This document shows, piece by piece, positions 52,746-64,000 of a DNA stretch of 64,000 nucleotides. The position numbers and the translations under genes were made by a program. Each line of letters starts with the position of its first letter. Position 1 is the first letter of the stretch. The notes below the pieces were generated by a model. That model made no database searches. It was given only the letters and a program-made list of their open reading frames with translations, and was not told the DNA's origin. Where the stretch lies: the NCBI GenBank assembly GCA_964036195.1, contig OZ038450.1, forward strand, positions 808,701 through 872,700. The letters are read 5' to 3'. Origin of the DNA: Sphaerolaimus hirsutus. Taxonomy: Eukaryota; Nematoda; Chromadorea; Monhysterida; Sphaerolaimidae.

Positions 52746-53383
52746 ACCTCACTTTCGAGGTTTTACTTTAACACACTTATTTCACACTTATTTTTTTCAC
52801 TTCTTTTTTCCCATTTACTTCTCAATTTACGTCATATTTCTTACTTCTCATTTCATTTCTCACTTCGAAAATGGTTTTTTACTTCACCACTTTCGGAATT
52901 AGCACCTGGAGAATCAAATTTGGCACCTAAATTTGCGGTGCAAACGTGGCAAAACCTACATTCAGTTCACTTCACATTTTGTGTTTGCGCCGAGCGCAAC
53001 CAAACCGATCACAAGAACGCCATGCGTGAAATGTAAACAAACACGGGACAAAAAATCGGCAATCATTCCAATCCAAGTGTTGCAGCGTGATAACATCATT
53101 TGTGAAAAGTATGATAAAGCATGAGCAAGATATTTTTTGCGTATTATTCGGAAAGAACACAATAGAAATTTTTGTTCTCGATGCACATTATCTAACGTTA
53201 TGTTGTGCATGATATGATATGCATTTTCATGTGAAGCTGAATTATGACACTGATATGATTTGTATTGTTGCGTTGTGCACGAACGTTTTACGAGTCGCAA
53301 ATTGCTGAATTTCGTTGTTGAATGTGCATTGTGCACAATGGACGTAATGCCTTTAATCATAGCTCTCTCTCAATCAGGGTTAG

Positions 53384-54549
53384 GGTGTCAACAAAAACTT
53401 TTTGGCGGAAAACAGAAACATAAAAACGGAAAAAAATTTACTCTTGCCGGAAAACGGAAACGGAAAAAAATTTGCACCTGCTGGAAAACGGTAAAACGGA
53501 AAAGTGAAAGGCCGGAAAACGGAAACGGAAATGGAAAAATTTGCTGAAATAATGCCGGAAACGGAAAAAATTTGCTGAAATTTTGCCGGAAACGGAAAAA
53601 AAATTGCAGAAATTTATCCAGAAATCAAAAAATTTGCAGAAATCTTGCTAGAAATAGAAACAATTCACATAATTGAGAACCTGCATGCATGTTTACCAGT
53701 TTGGCTGAAACAGAGAATTGAGTCAGAAAATGGTAAGTTGGAAAGTTGGAAAAACAGACAATGGAGCTGGAAAACGGAAAAAAGGTGGAAAAACTGAAAT
53801 TTTAGCTGGAAAACGCAAAATGAGCCAGAAAAACAGAAACAGAAACAGAAAAAAATTAGCAGCCGGAAAACGGAAACAGACTAGTGTGCTAGGTGCATTT
53901 GTAAAATGTCATGCAAAGTGTCAATTGTCATGACAAATGTAAAGTCAAGTGTCAACTGTCATGCAAAATGTCAAGTGTCATATTGAATGTCGAGCAAAGT
54001 GGCAATTGTCATGCCAAATGTTATGTCAAATGTTATGTAAAGTTTAAATTGTGTATCTCAATCTTATAATTTTGTATCCAAAATGCTCACATAAGGTTTG
54101 GATCTAAAAACAACAAGATTTGGATACAAAACATAAGATTTGGATACACTTTGCTTGACAATTGATACTTCAATTTATATTTATCATGACAATTGACAAT
54201 TTACTTTACATTTGTCATGACAATTAACACTTTGCATGACATTTTACATGACATTTGACACTTTACAAAACTTGGGACTGCCCCTAGTTCCGCAAATGAA
54301 CAGGTAGAAACTCAGGCGGCAAGATAAAAAATTACAAAAAATACCTGTATGAATAAAATTTGTATTTGCATACCCATTTGTAAAATTTGATAAAAATTCT
54401 TATTTTTGTAAAGTTGTATAAAAATTCTAATGTTTATACAATGTTTATTTTTATTTTGAAATTTTTATTTTATCAAGTTTTATTTTATTCTATTTCATTC
54501 TTAAATTTCCATTTTTATTTTATTTTTTTCAGAGATTTTGCCAACCCTG
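53384..54549. repeat. GGAAAACGGAAA-rich repeat joined to a truncated palindromic element
   Basis: 53384-53880 starts GGGTGTCAACAAAAACTTTT and is tandem CCGGAAAACGGAAA. From 53885, TGTCAATTGTCATGACAAAT repeats and the right AT-rich arm of the element described at 48485, ending CCAACCCTG. Confidence 0.6.
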
Positions 54550-54749
54550 CTCTTGATTTTATTTTAATATTTAAATAACAATCGAGTATTGTCGCAAGCA
54601 TATTACCGACTATATTTTCGTAAATTCTTATCCTCTGCATTGTGAAGTTCGCGAAGTTTTTTATATTGTGCAAGAAAGTTCGTTATTTAGATAGCGTATC
54701 AAGTGTGCCAAAAAGACTCATGAGTAAATATCAATATCACTTGTGTGTG

Positions 54750-54970
54750 TGCACAAACGGCTTGCACGAGCGTCAAACGGGCGCGCGGCCACAAGCTCAC
54801 CATGGTTTCCATTCAATGACTGATTGTCGTTTGGACGGCGGCAGCACACTGAGACGTGCAGTGAGACCCGCCGGGCATGTGAGCCGACCCTTTCACGGGC
54901 AGACACAAATCGAAACACTACCTACATAGCATTTAGTGCAAGTTGAGCAAGTGAGACGGAGACCGGTGAC
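54750..54970 (+). promoter_or_regulatory. Probable 5' region of the PAN-like gene
   Basis: GC content rises from about 54760, as is usual near gene starts in this window, up to the ATG at 54971 (context GGTGACATGAA). No TATA box was found at a convincing distance, so no transcription start is proposed. Confidence 0.35.
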
Positions 54971-56061
54971 ATGAATCGCGTGTTGGCCGTGCTGTTGGTG
55001 TGGCTGATGAGTGCCGAGCGGCAGCTGGCCCACGCGCAGGGCACACAAGGTGGGCGCTCTGTCGGATGGCAAAGGCGCCGCGCACCAAAACCACCATGGC
55101 GCTCTTCCGACCACCCGCGCCAAGCGCCGCGGCGCTTTTTGCGTTGGTGCTGGCGCCAGACGCCAGCGCTGTAGCGCCTTGATAGGTGCAGCCGTGTCAA
55201 TTCATTGTGCAAAGCTGACCTGGCCACGAATACTCGTGATGGTTGTGACTGCAAAATCAAGAGAAGTGAAAAAATGCCTGTCAGAAAATGGTTTAATCTG
55301 TGGACCTGTGATCTAATCCTAGAATATAATTTCACAGTAAGTACGTAACCATAAACAGTGAAAGAAACATGTTTGCCAGCGCAGGATGTCTGCCTGACGC
55401 GGATCGCCTGACGTCGACCAGCCCGATCTACAGGTGCTTCCCGTCTGCGCGCGGCACCGACATTGGTGTCGCATACACCTATGACTCAGGTGCGAGTTCA
55501 GTTGGTTGTCGCATGTGGATGTAACGTTAGCACCGCGTACACACATTTTTTGTCATGAAAATTTAAGATTTGACTTATGTGATGCCTCGATTTTAATCAG
55601 CCTCGTTGCTCACGAGTCAGGACAACCATCAAATTTCATGGATTTCAGTATGTGTATATATGAAAACACTAATCATGCTCGAGTTTCTACGTTTATCGTG
55701 AGAAAAAAGTTTTAAATAAATGACAGGAAGCCTGAAACGCCGTAGTCACAGAAGAATAACGCAAAAACACGTTTCACAACCCTGAAAACACGTTTTCCCA
55801 CTCTCAAATGGCATGTCAGTACAGGGGCACAAGAGCCAGCACCTCCGCGCAGCTCTGTCGACTCTGGGCGGCAAGATGCAGCAGTGCGCCAAGACGTGCG
55901 CCAAGGCGTCCTGGTGCGCCGGCTTCACCTACGACCCGGCCCTGCCCGCGTGCGACATGCACAACGACCACGTGGAGGTGCCGCTCAATGCCACCCACCT
56001 GCCCAATAGGGACGTGTTCTTCTGCAAGCTCATGATTTGCAGCTTGGATGGATACTACTGA
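54971..56061 (+). CDS. Secreted Cys-rich PAN/apple-like protein, three exons, 141 aa
   Basis: Exons 54971-55049, 55385-55489 and 55820-56061 join in phase 1 at both junctions (CACAAG|GTGGGC, TCAG|GTGCGA; acceptors GCGCAG|GA and ATGTCAG|TA). Residues 1 to about 23 are a signal peptide (VLAVLLVWLMSA core, ending AHAQ). The mature chain has eight Cys at about 28, 44, 84, 88, 94, 106, 130 and 135. The stretch C-x3-C-x5-C-A-G-F-T-Y-D-x6-C resembles the core of PAN/apple modules, which bind protein or sugar ligands outside the cell; two N-terminal cysteines could close the module. One N-glycosylation site is seen, N118-A-T. The protein is little longer than one module, so it may be a single-domain secreted lectin-like or adhesive factor. 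The function is not established. Stop TGA at 56059. Confidence 0.75.
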
Positions 56062-56151
56062 GCTTGTAGTGCTGCTGCACGCTCGCTATACATGCTATAT
56101 ACTCTGGATTGTCAGAGTTTGTGTTGTGAGAGCCTAGAGTTTTTTTACCCG

Positions 56152-56315
56152 GGGCCATTCCCAGACCATTTCAAATGTGCTGTAAAATTTTAAATTTTTA
56201 TTTATGTATTTTTACTAAGTCTTTGACATTTTTCATGATATTTTACACTTTTTTCATACTTTGCATGCCATTTGACAGTTTATCACGCATTTAATAGGGT
56301 CTAGGGATCGGCACC
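56152..56315. mobile_element. Introner-like palindrome downstream of the PAN-like gene
   Basis: It runs from GGCCATTCCCAGACCATTTC to TAGGGTCTAGGGATCGGCACC in two blocks, about 90 bp after the stop codon of the secreted-protein gene. If that gene has a long 3' UTR, this copy would lie in it. Confidence 0.55.
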
Positions 56316-57316
56316 TGTACTCGTGTAAATACGATACGATAATTCTTATTTGAGTAGCAATTGTTCACGCTGGGAATATTTATGCGTTCCTTTTTTATAT
56401 TTCATAGCTAACCATTTATGTTCGACAAAACGTTATCGCTGATTTCAAATTGGGCCCTGTGAAATGTAAATATCGTAATGGCACTTTAATTATCCTACAA
56501 CCCAAATGCAGAAGAAAATCGGATTGAACAACATTGCTGTAAAAAATGTTTGTCCCTTTCCAATTCTCCGCGAAATAATTTGAATTTGAACCTGAACTGG
56601 CAGTGATGAGTCAGTGGCGCAAACGTATTTACATTTACTCAAACGTACATCAATATACTTGAGTACTGAGCAATTACCTAGAAATACGTTTCCTCCTAAA
56701 AATAGTATTTACCCGCCCTCACTTTTACTTGTATTTGTTGTGTAAAGGTATAAAGTAAAAATTTTTGTTAAATATTTAAACCTAGGGTAAAATTTTTAGA
56801 AAAAACCAACACTCCCTTTTACGTTTTCTTAGGTGAAGCATACTTTTACGTTTATTTTACTTTGAATGCATTAAAAAAAATGTACGTCACATTTTCTGCT
56901 CTGGGGGCTGTAAATTTAAAATAGGTACTTTGCATTTACCTTCGTATACGTCGGAAACGTGTGGTACTTTTAGCAACTCTGAGGACAGCACACGTGCACA
57001 CTCCACGCAAATTGCCCACTTATGGGAAAAGCATTTCCGCAGCGCGCACTCTGCGTGTAAATTGAATTGAAATCAATTTTGCTTCCAGACCAATAAAATT
57101 TGGGTGCATCAGCCCTCAAACTCGAGCGGATAACGAAAGTAAATTTTTATTAAAAATAAATACAACCGGTGAGGTGATGTGCTAGTCAAGTGGCCCAGTG
57201 CATGCCCTTAGCTAAATAAGTGAGGACGCAAACTCAACGTGCACACTGGGCTTTTGTGAAACCAAAGCGTTTTTGAGAAAAATAACATCTTAGTTACTAT
57301 TATGAAAGTTACTATT
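56316..57316. other. No gene; includes a family B MITE
   Basis: Family B copy about 56618-56985 (GCGCAAACGTATTTACATTT to ACTTTTAGCAACTCTGAGG). Otherwise AT-rich with nothing recognised. Confidence 0.45.
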
Positions 57317-57737
57317 AGACCCCGTTTACACGGATTTTTTGTGACGACTCGACAACACTAAAAAGTTCAATAAGTTGAGTAAAAATAGGTTCCATTTTCA
57401 TGATAAAAAGTGGTCAACTGTACATTCTACCTAGGCGAATATGCATGTCAAATTGCAGAATCGTACTTGTAGCTCAAGATTGTAAACGTTTGGAAAAAAT
57501 TATCATTGTCGCCGGCTGTCGGACAGTCTCCCGACAGCCGGCAACAATGGTAATTTTTTTCCAAACGTTTAGTATCTTGAGCTACAAGTACGATTCTGCA
57601 ATTTGACATGCATATTCGCCTAGGTAGAATGTACTGTTGACCACTTTTTATCATGAAAATGGAACCTATTTTTACTCAACTTATTGAACTTTTTAGTGTT
57701 GTCGAGTCGTCACAAAAAATCCGTGTAAACGGGGCCT
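57317..57737. mobile_element. Intact PIF/Harbinger-like palindromic MITE
   Basis: TIR GACCCCGTTTACACGGATTT at the left and its inverse ending ACGGGGCC, with TTA directly on each side, as in PIF/Harbinger insertions. About 421 bp, nearly perfect palindrome with centre TCGGACAGTCTCCCGA. Non-coding. Confidence 0.78.
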
Positions 57738-57756
57738 TATGAAAGTTTGCCACGCA

Positions 57757-57945
57757 CATGTTGAAACGGGCCAGGCCTCCTACGCACAAACGCCCGGCGC
57801 GCACAAATGCCCAGCACGCACAAAATGGAGCCTGCCATGCACAAATGTCCGGTACGCACAAATCTGATGCTCTGTGCGTACCGGGCATTTGTACGTACCG
57901 GTTATTTGTGCGTACCAGTCATTTGTGCGTACCGGGCAGGGGATT
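57757..57945. repeat. Short-repeat array that reverses orientation
   Basis: Units of about 20 bp, CGCACAAACGCCCGGCG and variants, run in one direction to about 57865 and in the opposite direction (GTGCGTACCGGGCATTTGT) afterwards. A second such array is at 59470-59650. Confidence 0.7.
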
Positions 57946-57986
57946 TTCACACGCCCCCCCCCCACTTTGTGTTTGCCCCCCCCCCA

Positions 57987-59165
57987 TTAACGATGGCCAA
58001 AAAAGATTCGAAAATTCGAAAACATTTTCGAATTTTCGAATTTTTTCGGAATTTTCGAATTTTTATTTCACACCTAGAAAAAACACTTAAAAATCGATTT
58101 ATTTTTCAAAAAATTCGAAAATTCGAAAATTCAAAAATTCGAAAATAGTTTTCGAATTTTTCAGGCAATTCAAGGCAACAAAACGCATTCTTAAGTTCAA
58201 CGTGCTAAATAAAGCGACAATTGATATGCGGCGCGTATGAAAAAGCGAAACGTAACAAAAAAAACATTGAAATGTCATGAGCGGCGGAAGAGGCGGACTT
58301 CAACACATCCGTTTTTATACCGTATATGCTTGAAATATCCTCCCCCCTCAAAATACCCCCCCCCCTCAAAATTTGCCCTATGAATTTATAACCCCCCCCC
58401 CCTCGAAATACCGCGCCCAAATTTGGTGTATAGAGAATGTTTGTGCGGTTTGTTATCTGGGAAACACGTTAAAAACAATGACTGTGTTGCGTTAGAACAG
58501 GGTTTGTACCGTCTACGTACTTATATAAGTCTATAGAGTCTTATAAATGGCGGTTTTTGTTGCATTTTTTACATCTGTGTTACTTACAAAAAAACAATTT
58601 AGCACAGGGATTTCAAAAAATTTCTGGCAAAGTAATAGACCCCCAGGGGGGGGGGGGTTAATTCAAGGAAATACGGTATTTGATGCCAATATTTTATTTG
58701 ATGCCAATATTCTATTTGATGCCAATATTTTATTTGACACCAATTTTTAAATTGTTGTCTTTATTGCCTTTGCTGCGTTGGTGAATTAAATGTGTCAATG
58801 TGTGCATAAAATGAAGAAGCAGGACACTGGTTTGTATAACTCCTTCCACCATTTTTAATGCTAAATTATGGTGAAAATAAGGTTTTAAAAACTGAGAAGA
58901 ATATGAGAACAGTCCAAATAATGTGTTTAAAGCTTCAGATTCAATATTTTTCCAAAAAAAATTTGAAAATTAATTGAAAAAATTCGAAAACTGGACAAAA
59001 AAAATCGAAAATTGCTAGAAAAGATTCGAAAATTCGAAAATTCGAAAATTAAATTCGAAATTCGAAAAGTAATTTGGGGAAAAATTCGAAAATTCGAAAA
59101 TTAGTTTTAGAAAAAACACTTAAAAATTTAAATACTTTTTTCTCGGGGGTTTGCCATCGTTACCC
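57987..59165. mobile_element. AACGATGGC-ended element rich in TTCGAAAATTCGAAAA, with a family A copy inside
   Basis: Left AACGATGGCCAAAAAAGATT, right GGGTTTGCCATCGTTA. Interior is ATTCGAAAATTCGAAAA repeats. Family A copy at 58319-58677 (ACCGTATATGCTTGAAATAT to TTCAAGGAAATACGGT), followed by four TATTTGATGCCAATATT repeats. A related element is at 59864-60340 (AACGATGGCAAACCATCTCG to TTTTTTGCCATTGTTA). Confidence 0.6.
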
Positions 59166-59469
59166 CCCATACATGAGCATCTGGATTACAAGAGTACACG
59201 TAAACTGGTGGAAAATATAAATGAGAAAATCACTTAATTGTATTTTACCAATCCCACATGCAAGCTGTTTGGCTTTCATCTTGTGTGAGGGTGCCCCCAA
59301 ATATTCACTATATATACCCTAGGGGGCACCCCCCTCAGACTACCCTTGGTGCAGAAAAATTTTTTTTCAACATTTTTTCTGGAAAATATAAATGAGAATT
59401 CCATACAAATTTTTGTTATACTCGGCGGATATGATACTCTGCCCTCACACTCATTTATGTCTCACGTTG

Positions 59470-59650
59470 GAAGCGTGCCAGGATACAAGCCCCGCCCGCA
59501 CATATGACCGGCGCGCACAAACAACTGGCACGCACATTGTGCGGCACGCACACAGCTACAGTTTTGTGCATACCGGGCGTTTGTGCGTACCAGACTTTCA
59601 TTTTGTGCATGCCAGGCGTTTGTGCGCGCCGGGCGTTTGTGCGTACAGGT
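59470..59650. repeat. Second orientation-reversing short-repeat array
   Basis: CGCACATATGACCGGCGCGC on one side and TTTGTGCGCGCCGGGCGTTT on the other, about 20-bp units that flip near 59560. The units are the same as at 57757-57945. Confidence 0.65.
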
Positions 59651-60380
59651 GCGGAGCCTGTTGAAACACTCCAAAAATGTTTTGACACACTTTCTGTTCT
59701 AATGAAGGATTTTGTGAATATTTTTCTTGATACACCAACGCAAATACCATCGATCGTACATCATCCCAGTAAGTTTGTTTCGTTCTCTACTTTTGATCTC
59801 ATGCAGCATGCTTACAAACACAGACGTTTTGATTTGGAACACCTACAAAATGTGTGTATTGGTTAACGATGGCAAACCATCTCGAAAAAGACTATTTAAA
59901 TGTTTAAGTGTTTTTCCAGAACGACTTGTCGAATTTGAATTTTTTCCAAAAATAGTTTACAAATTTTTTTAATCTTTTTTATTACTTTTCGAATTTTTGC
60001 ATGAAATTATAGCATTTTCGAATGTTTTGTCTGAATTTTGAATAGGTACATCTTAATGTTTTGCAGCCGCCTATACTGTTACCGCGGATACATTTGCACA
60101 TTAAAGTTCTGCCGCTACAAAATTGCAAAATTGGTGTTTTGAGTTTGATTTTCACATTTTTTGCCCATTTTCGTCCATAAAAACCCAAAAACAATTCGAA
60201 ATCTCGATAACGCTTTCGAATTTTTGAATTTTTTGGTAAAAAATCGGTTTTTAAATATTTTTTCACCGCATGCATGATCAAAAATTCTAAAAGTCCAAAA
60301 AACGTATTCGAATTTTCGAATTTTTTTGCCATTGTTAGTATTGCTATATATACTTAGGGTACCCAGTGAATATTATATTT

Positions 60381-63300
60381 ACCGTAAATGCTCTATTAGT
60401 ATGACCCCTTCCAATAAAGCGACCCGTCCAACAATGCGACCCCCTTTTGGCGCTTGGCGCTAATACTCTCTGGCGCCATTGGCGCTTGGCGCTGAGGTCC
60501 GAGAAAGCGCCATGGCACATTTGGCACTTGGCGCCATTTACTGCTGGCGCTATTGCCGCCTGGCTCCAACCTAAAAATGGCGCCAAAAAAGCGCCAATCA
60601 TGATAATAGAAAATAGTTACAATACAGCGAAATTTACACTCTAGTTGATCAATTTTGGTGAAAACTGAATAAATATTGATAAATATTAGGGTAGACTTTA
60701 ACGCCTCTGCATTTATTCGACATAAAATGTCTTTATTTTACTTAAGATGTCATCATATGTGGAACAAATGTTTTCATACGCTCTAAAACATACTCGTGTC
60801 GTACCAACCTTTTTCATTTTAAGCTTGAACCTGTTGATAACTTCACAAAGTTGATTTGATGAAAATGGCATTTTATGCTTTGCTTCCAATTCTTTCTTGC
60901 AGTGTAAATCAGGGGTTCAGTATGGCGGGGGATGGGAGTGAGGAGGGGTGTTACCCCCAAATGCTTCAGCTATCTATCTATCCTGAGGCAAAATTTTAGG
61001 CTAATATCCCTCAATTTTTGAGAAATTTTGCCTCTATTTTCACGAAAAATTGCTGATTTCATACTTCTATAATAGTTTTTCACTTTCAAATTTCGAAATC
61101 ATCATTGTTCATGTCAATTATCAACATTTATGGCTATATATGTCCCTTGAATGACTCCATTCTTTAGCAGGGTGAGGAACAAAGCACAATTGTTAAAATG
61201 TACGTACATTTACTCGAAAAATACGCGTACGCGAGTACGCGGTAAATACATTTACATATGAAGGGTGTGCTTCTAAAAGTACCGATCTACAAAAAATTGA
61301 TTTTGAGATAATCGCGATTGAAAGTTTGGAGCATGCAATACCCATACATGGGTATTGGGTATGGGAATTTTGGGTAAGGGTATTTCGGCCATATTGTTGG
61401 GTATCCACATGCATGGGTATAATCATTGATTATACACATAACACTAGCTATATAAAATTTAGGGAATTTTATTTTTGTAGTACAGTACGTTTTAAAGGAA
61501 CAAATTGGTAATAGCATGTAGATCGGTATTTTTTAAAGCACAAAATCAGAAAGCTGTAGATCGGTACTTTTACCCATAATAAAAAAGCACAAAATGAGTT
61601 TTTGCGCAACCGGACACCGATCTGACATAGGTACTTTTAGAAGCACAAAAAATAATGTGCAGATCGGTACATTTAAAAGAACAATTTTGAAAAAAGTGTG
61701 TAGATCAGTACTTTTAAAGACACAAAAGCTGAAAAAGCTTGTAGATCGGTACTTTTAAAATTTCAAAAACTGTATTTTGCGATTTTTTTGCTTTTTTTGA
61801 CCCCCCATATCTCAAAATTGAATTGCGCACCCCCCCCACATATTATATATATTTTATGGGGACCCCAAAAATGGTCCTAACTCAAATTTGAAAAATTTGT
61901 AGATCGGTACTTTTAGAAGCACACCCTTCATATACTTTTGAAAAAGTTAGGTAAAACTCGGCAGACATGAAAGGAGTCAGTGATTCGGCCTTTACACACC
62001 AATTTCAAATTTCGTTAAAATTGTTAAGTTTATTTCGAATTTGAATGAATGGATTCCATTCGATTCACAGTAAATCTTATTCAATCCAACATTTTATGCG
62101 AGAACAGAATAAACTGGACGCACATATTGTCATGTGAAAGCGGACAGCAAGGTATCTTGGTGTAACAGCCCGGACAAATTCCAACAACAAAGTACGTAAG
62201 TGGGCGTGTGAAAGAACAAGGGAAGAATGACCCTAATCACTGTACACCACTAGCGAAATCTGGATCATTTTGAAAATCTAAAAATTGCTCTGAATAACAT
62301 AAAATGCTCACTTTGTTTGTAACAATATGAAATTATCGTATATTTATCAAGTGTAGATCTTAAATTCAAATTTCATCGGTGGCTTTTCACTTATCTAATT
62401 GAAAAATTTGTTGATGGTCATCCCTAAGCATGAAATACGAGTGTCGATTACAATGAAATTGGGTTAGAATGGCACTTGTACAAAAATTCGTTAAACCATT
62501 GACTCGCATAATGTCTGCCGAGTTTACTTACTTTTACGCGTACAGTTTAAAAGTACACGCATACAGAGAAAATGTATTTTTGTTGCTAAAATCAACATTT
62601 TCTGTTGCTCAAATAAGAAAATTTTGAAGAAATCATATCACTTTTTCAAAAAATACTAAATAATCACTAAAAACAACATCTATTATGCCTTCCAGTGTAA
62701 AACTGCCACTCTCACATGTAAAAAGTAGTAGCTTTTACGTTTCCCAAGCTAAAAGTATTCAATTTTACATTTTCCTGTGGGAAAAAAATATTTTACTCAC
62801 ATTTACGCATGAGTACGAGTAAAAAAAAGTATTTTACATTTTATATACTTTTTGGTGAGTAAAAAATAAATACTTACATTTACATATACTTTTTAAAAAA
62901 GTTCAGTAATTCTAACAACTCTGGAACAAAGAACTCCCCATTGAAAGCTCCCCAGTCATGATGTTTGATTGAAAAATATCTCTGTGTACCCACAGATAAA
63001 ATAGAGGCAAAATTTCTAAAAAATTGAGGGATATTAGCCTAAAATTTAGCCTCAGGATAGATAGATAGCTGGAGCATTTGGCGGTAACACCCCTCCTCAC
63101 TCCCATCCCCCGCCATACTGAACCCTATAAATTTTAAGCAATTTATTTATAATCATTGTAGTGGTTGTGTGCACTGGCAACTACAACTTCAGCGGTTCAT
63201 CTCCCACAGTTATGCACTCATGTTTCTACCATAAAATTGCAGAAATTTTTTTGCTATTGGCGCTTGGCGCCATTACCCTCTGGAGCCATTGGCGCTTGGC

Positions 63301-63861
63301 GCTGGGGTTCAGAAAAGCGCCATGGCGCTTGGCGCTACTTTGCTCTGGCGTCTGGAATTCTGGAAATAACTTTTTCCGGTATACTCAAATGTACTCAAAG
63401 CTGATTCATGAGTTTTCGAAATTTCGGTTGAAAAGTACAGTCTGTAGGCCAATTTAGATACCGTATTTCTTCTAATTTTTAGAAGAGCGTTATTCTATTT
63501 TTTGTCAACTTTTTAGCTGCCGGTCCATTGGAGGTGGCCTTCTATTAAAGGCTACCGTGCTATTTTTTCACACATTTTTCGTTTGAACATTGTTTTGAAA
63601 AAGTAATCTGAAAAAATAGTATCACAGCATCCATTTTGATGTTTATATCTATTTTAATGCTTTGAATGTTCGTGTCATCCATTTACCTATTTACATTTTT
63701 GTGTTTTGGCACTCTTCCAACGTAATTGTATTGGATCCATTCTATTGGAGACTGCCAATTATATGATTTATGTGAGTCCAACAATATGCCAAGAGCTGCT
63801 GTTCTATTGAAAATTCCTTTTCTATTGGATGCATGCCGTTCTATTAGAAGAACTATGGTAG
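60381..63861. repeat. Deeply nested transposon block
   Basis: From the outside in: TTGGCGCTTGGCGC-type repeats at 60440-60600 and 63245-63350; an inverted repeat with arms 60911 (GGTTCAGTATGGCGGGGGAT) and 63124; a family B element about 61182-62925; inside it an element with ends GAAGGGTGTGCTTCTAAAAG (61259) and its inverse (61930), with repeated GTAGATCGGTACTTTTA; and a palindrome about 61958-62522 (TCGGCAGACATGAAAGGAG and its inverse). At 63460-63861 a family A relative with ends ACCGTATTTCTTCTAATTTT and ATTAGAAGAACTATGGT. No gene seen. Confidence 0.55.
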
Positions 63862-64000
63862 TTTCGCCACCAAACAGTGCAGAATGTAAATGGTCTAGGC
63901 CTGGCGGTCGCTCACAAGCTAAGGAGGGTCGCCCGGACGGCCCAAATCCAGCCGCCCGCTCAATTGCAGATAGAGCATGGCACCTGTTTTATGTCGCAGT
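63862..64000. other. GC-rich end of window, unassigned
   Basis: GC rises at 63895-63960 (GGAGGGTCGCCCGGACGGCC), as at the exons of this window, but no frame with recognisable protein or clear splice sites can be fixed from what remains. Confidence 0.25.

Noticed and set aside
57758-59866. Frames such as RTNARRAQ and the C-rich equivalents on both strands
   Set aside because: They come from the 20-bp orientation-reversing arrays, open on both strands at once.
1-64000. Search for transposase, reverse transcriptase, tRNA or rRNA
   Set aside because: No frame had recognisable catalytic motifs and no cloverleaf or rRNA core was noticed; all mobile elements here appear non-autonomous. Reading by eye could miss a decayed copy.

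Overview
This is nuclear DNA of an invertebrate animal. It has split genes with GT-AG introns, a prohormone cut at Lys-Arg sites, a Patched-related membrane protein of the kind multiplied in ecdysozoans, GC-rich exons in an AT-rich background, and very many short palindromic DNA transposons. I infer an arthropod, possibly an aquatic crustacean, but the sequence does not fix the species. No bacterial operon, rRNA, tRNA or CRISPR was seen.

Three protein-coding genes can be assembled exon by exon. (1) 4987-7384, + strand: a four-exon precursor of 211 residues with a signal peptide and a series of short, mostly amidated peptides bounded by KR; I cannot place it in a named neuropeptide family. (2) 14195-47748, - strand: 26 exons that join in one open frame of about 1500 codons and end in a stop. 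It is a Patched-related (RND/sterol-sensing-domain) protein with about 630 residues of Arg/Ser/Pro-rich cytoplasmic tail. Its first coding exon(s) are not located. (3) 54971-56061, + strand: a three-exon gene for a 141-residue secreted, Cys-rich, PAN/apple-like protein.

Everything else is largely repeats: a 45-bp minisatellite at 262-560; at least 20 copies of a TA-flanked palindromic MITE family ending in ACCGTAT (called family A here); a second family starting near CAGAGTTGTTAAAA (family B); a third with TIR GATTACAGCTCGGGCG (family D); mariner-, Tc1-, PIF/Harbinger- and hAT-like non-autonomous elements; and a 4.7-kb block of satellites at 29251-33950. Elements are often nested inside each other.

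The most interesting feature is a palindromic element with TIR about GGTGCCACTCCCAGACCCTG. In two different genes one copy coincides almost exactly with an intron: the first intron of the peptide precursor (5103-5863) and intron 18 of the Patched-related gene (36608-36796). In both, the element's terminal GT is the splice donor and an AG found on both sides of the element is the acceptor. This is the layout expected of introners, transposons that make introns. More copies or halves lie beside other splice sites of the Patched-related gene.
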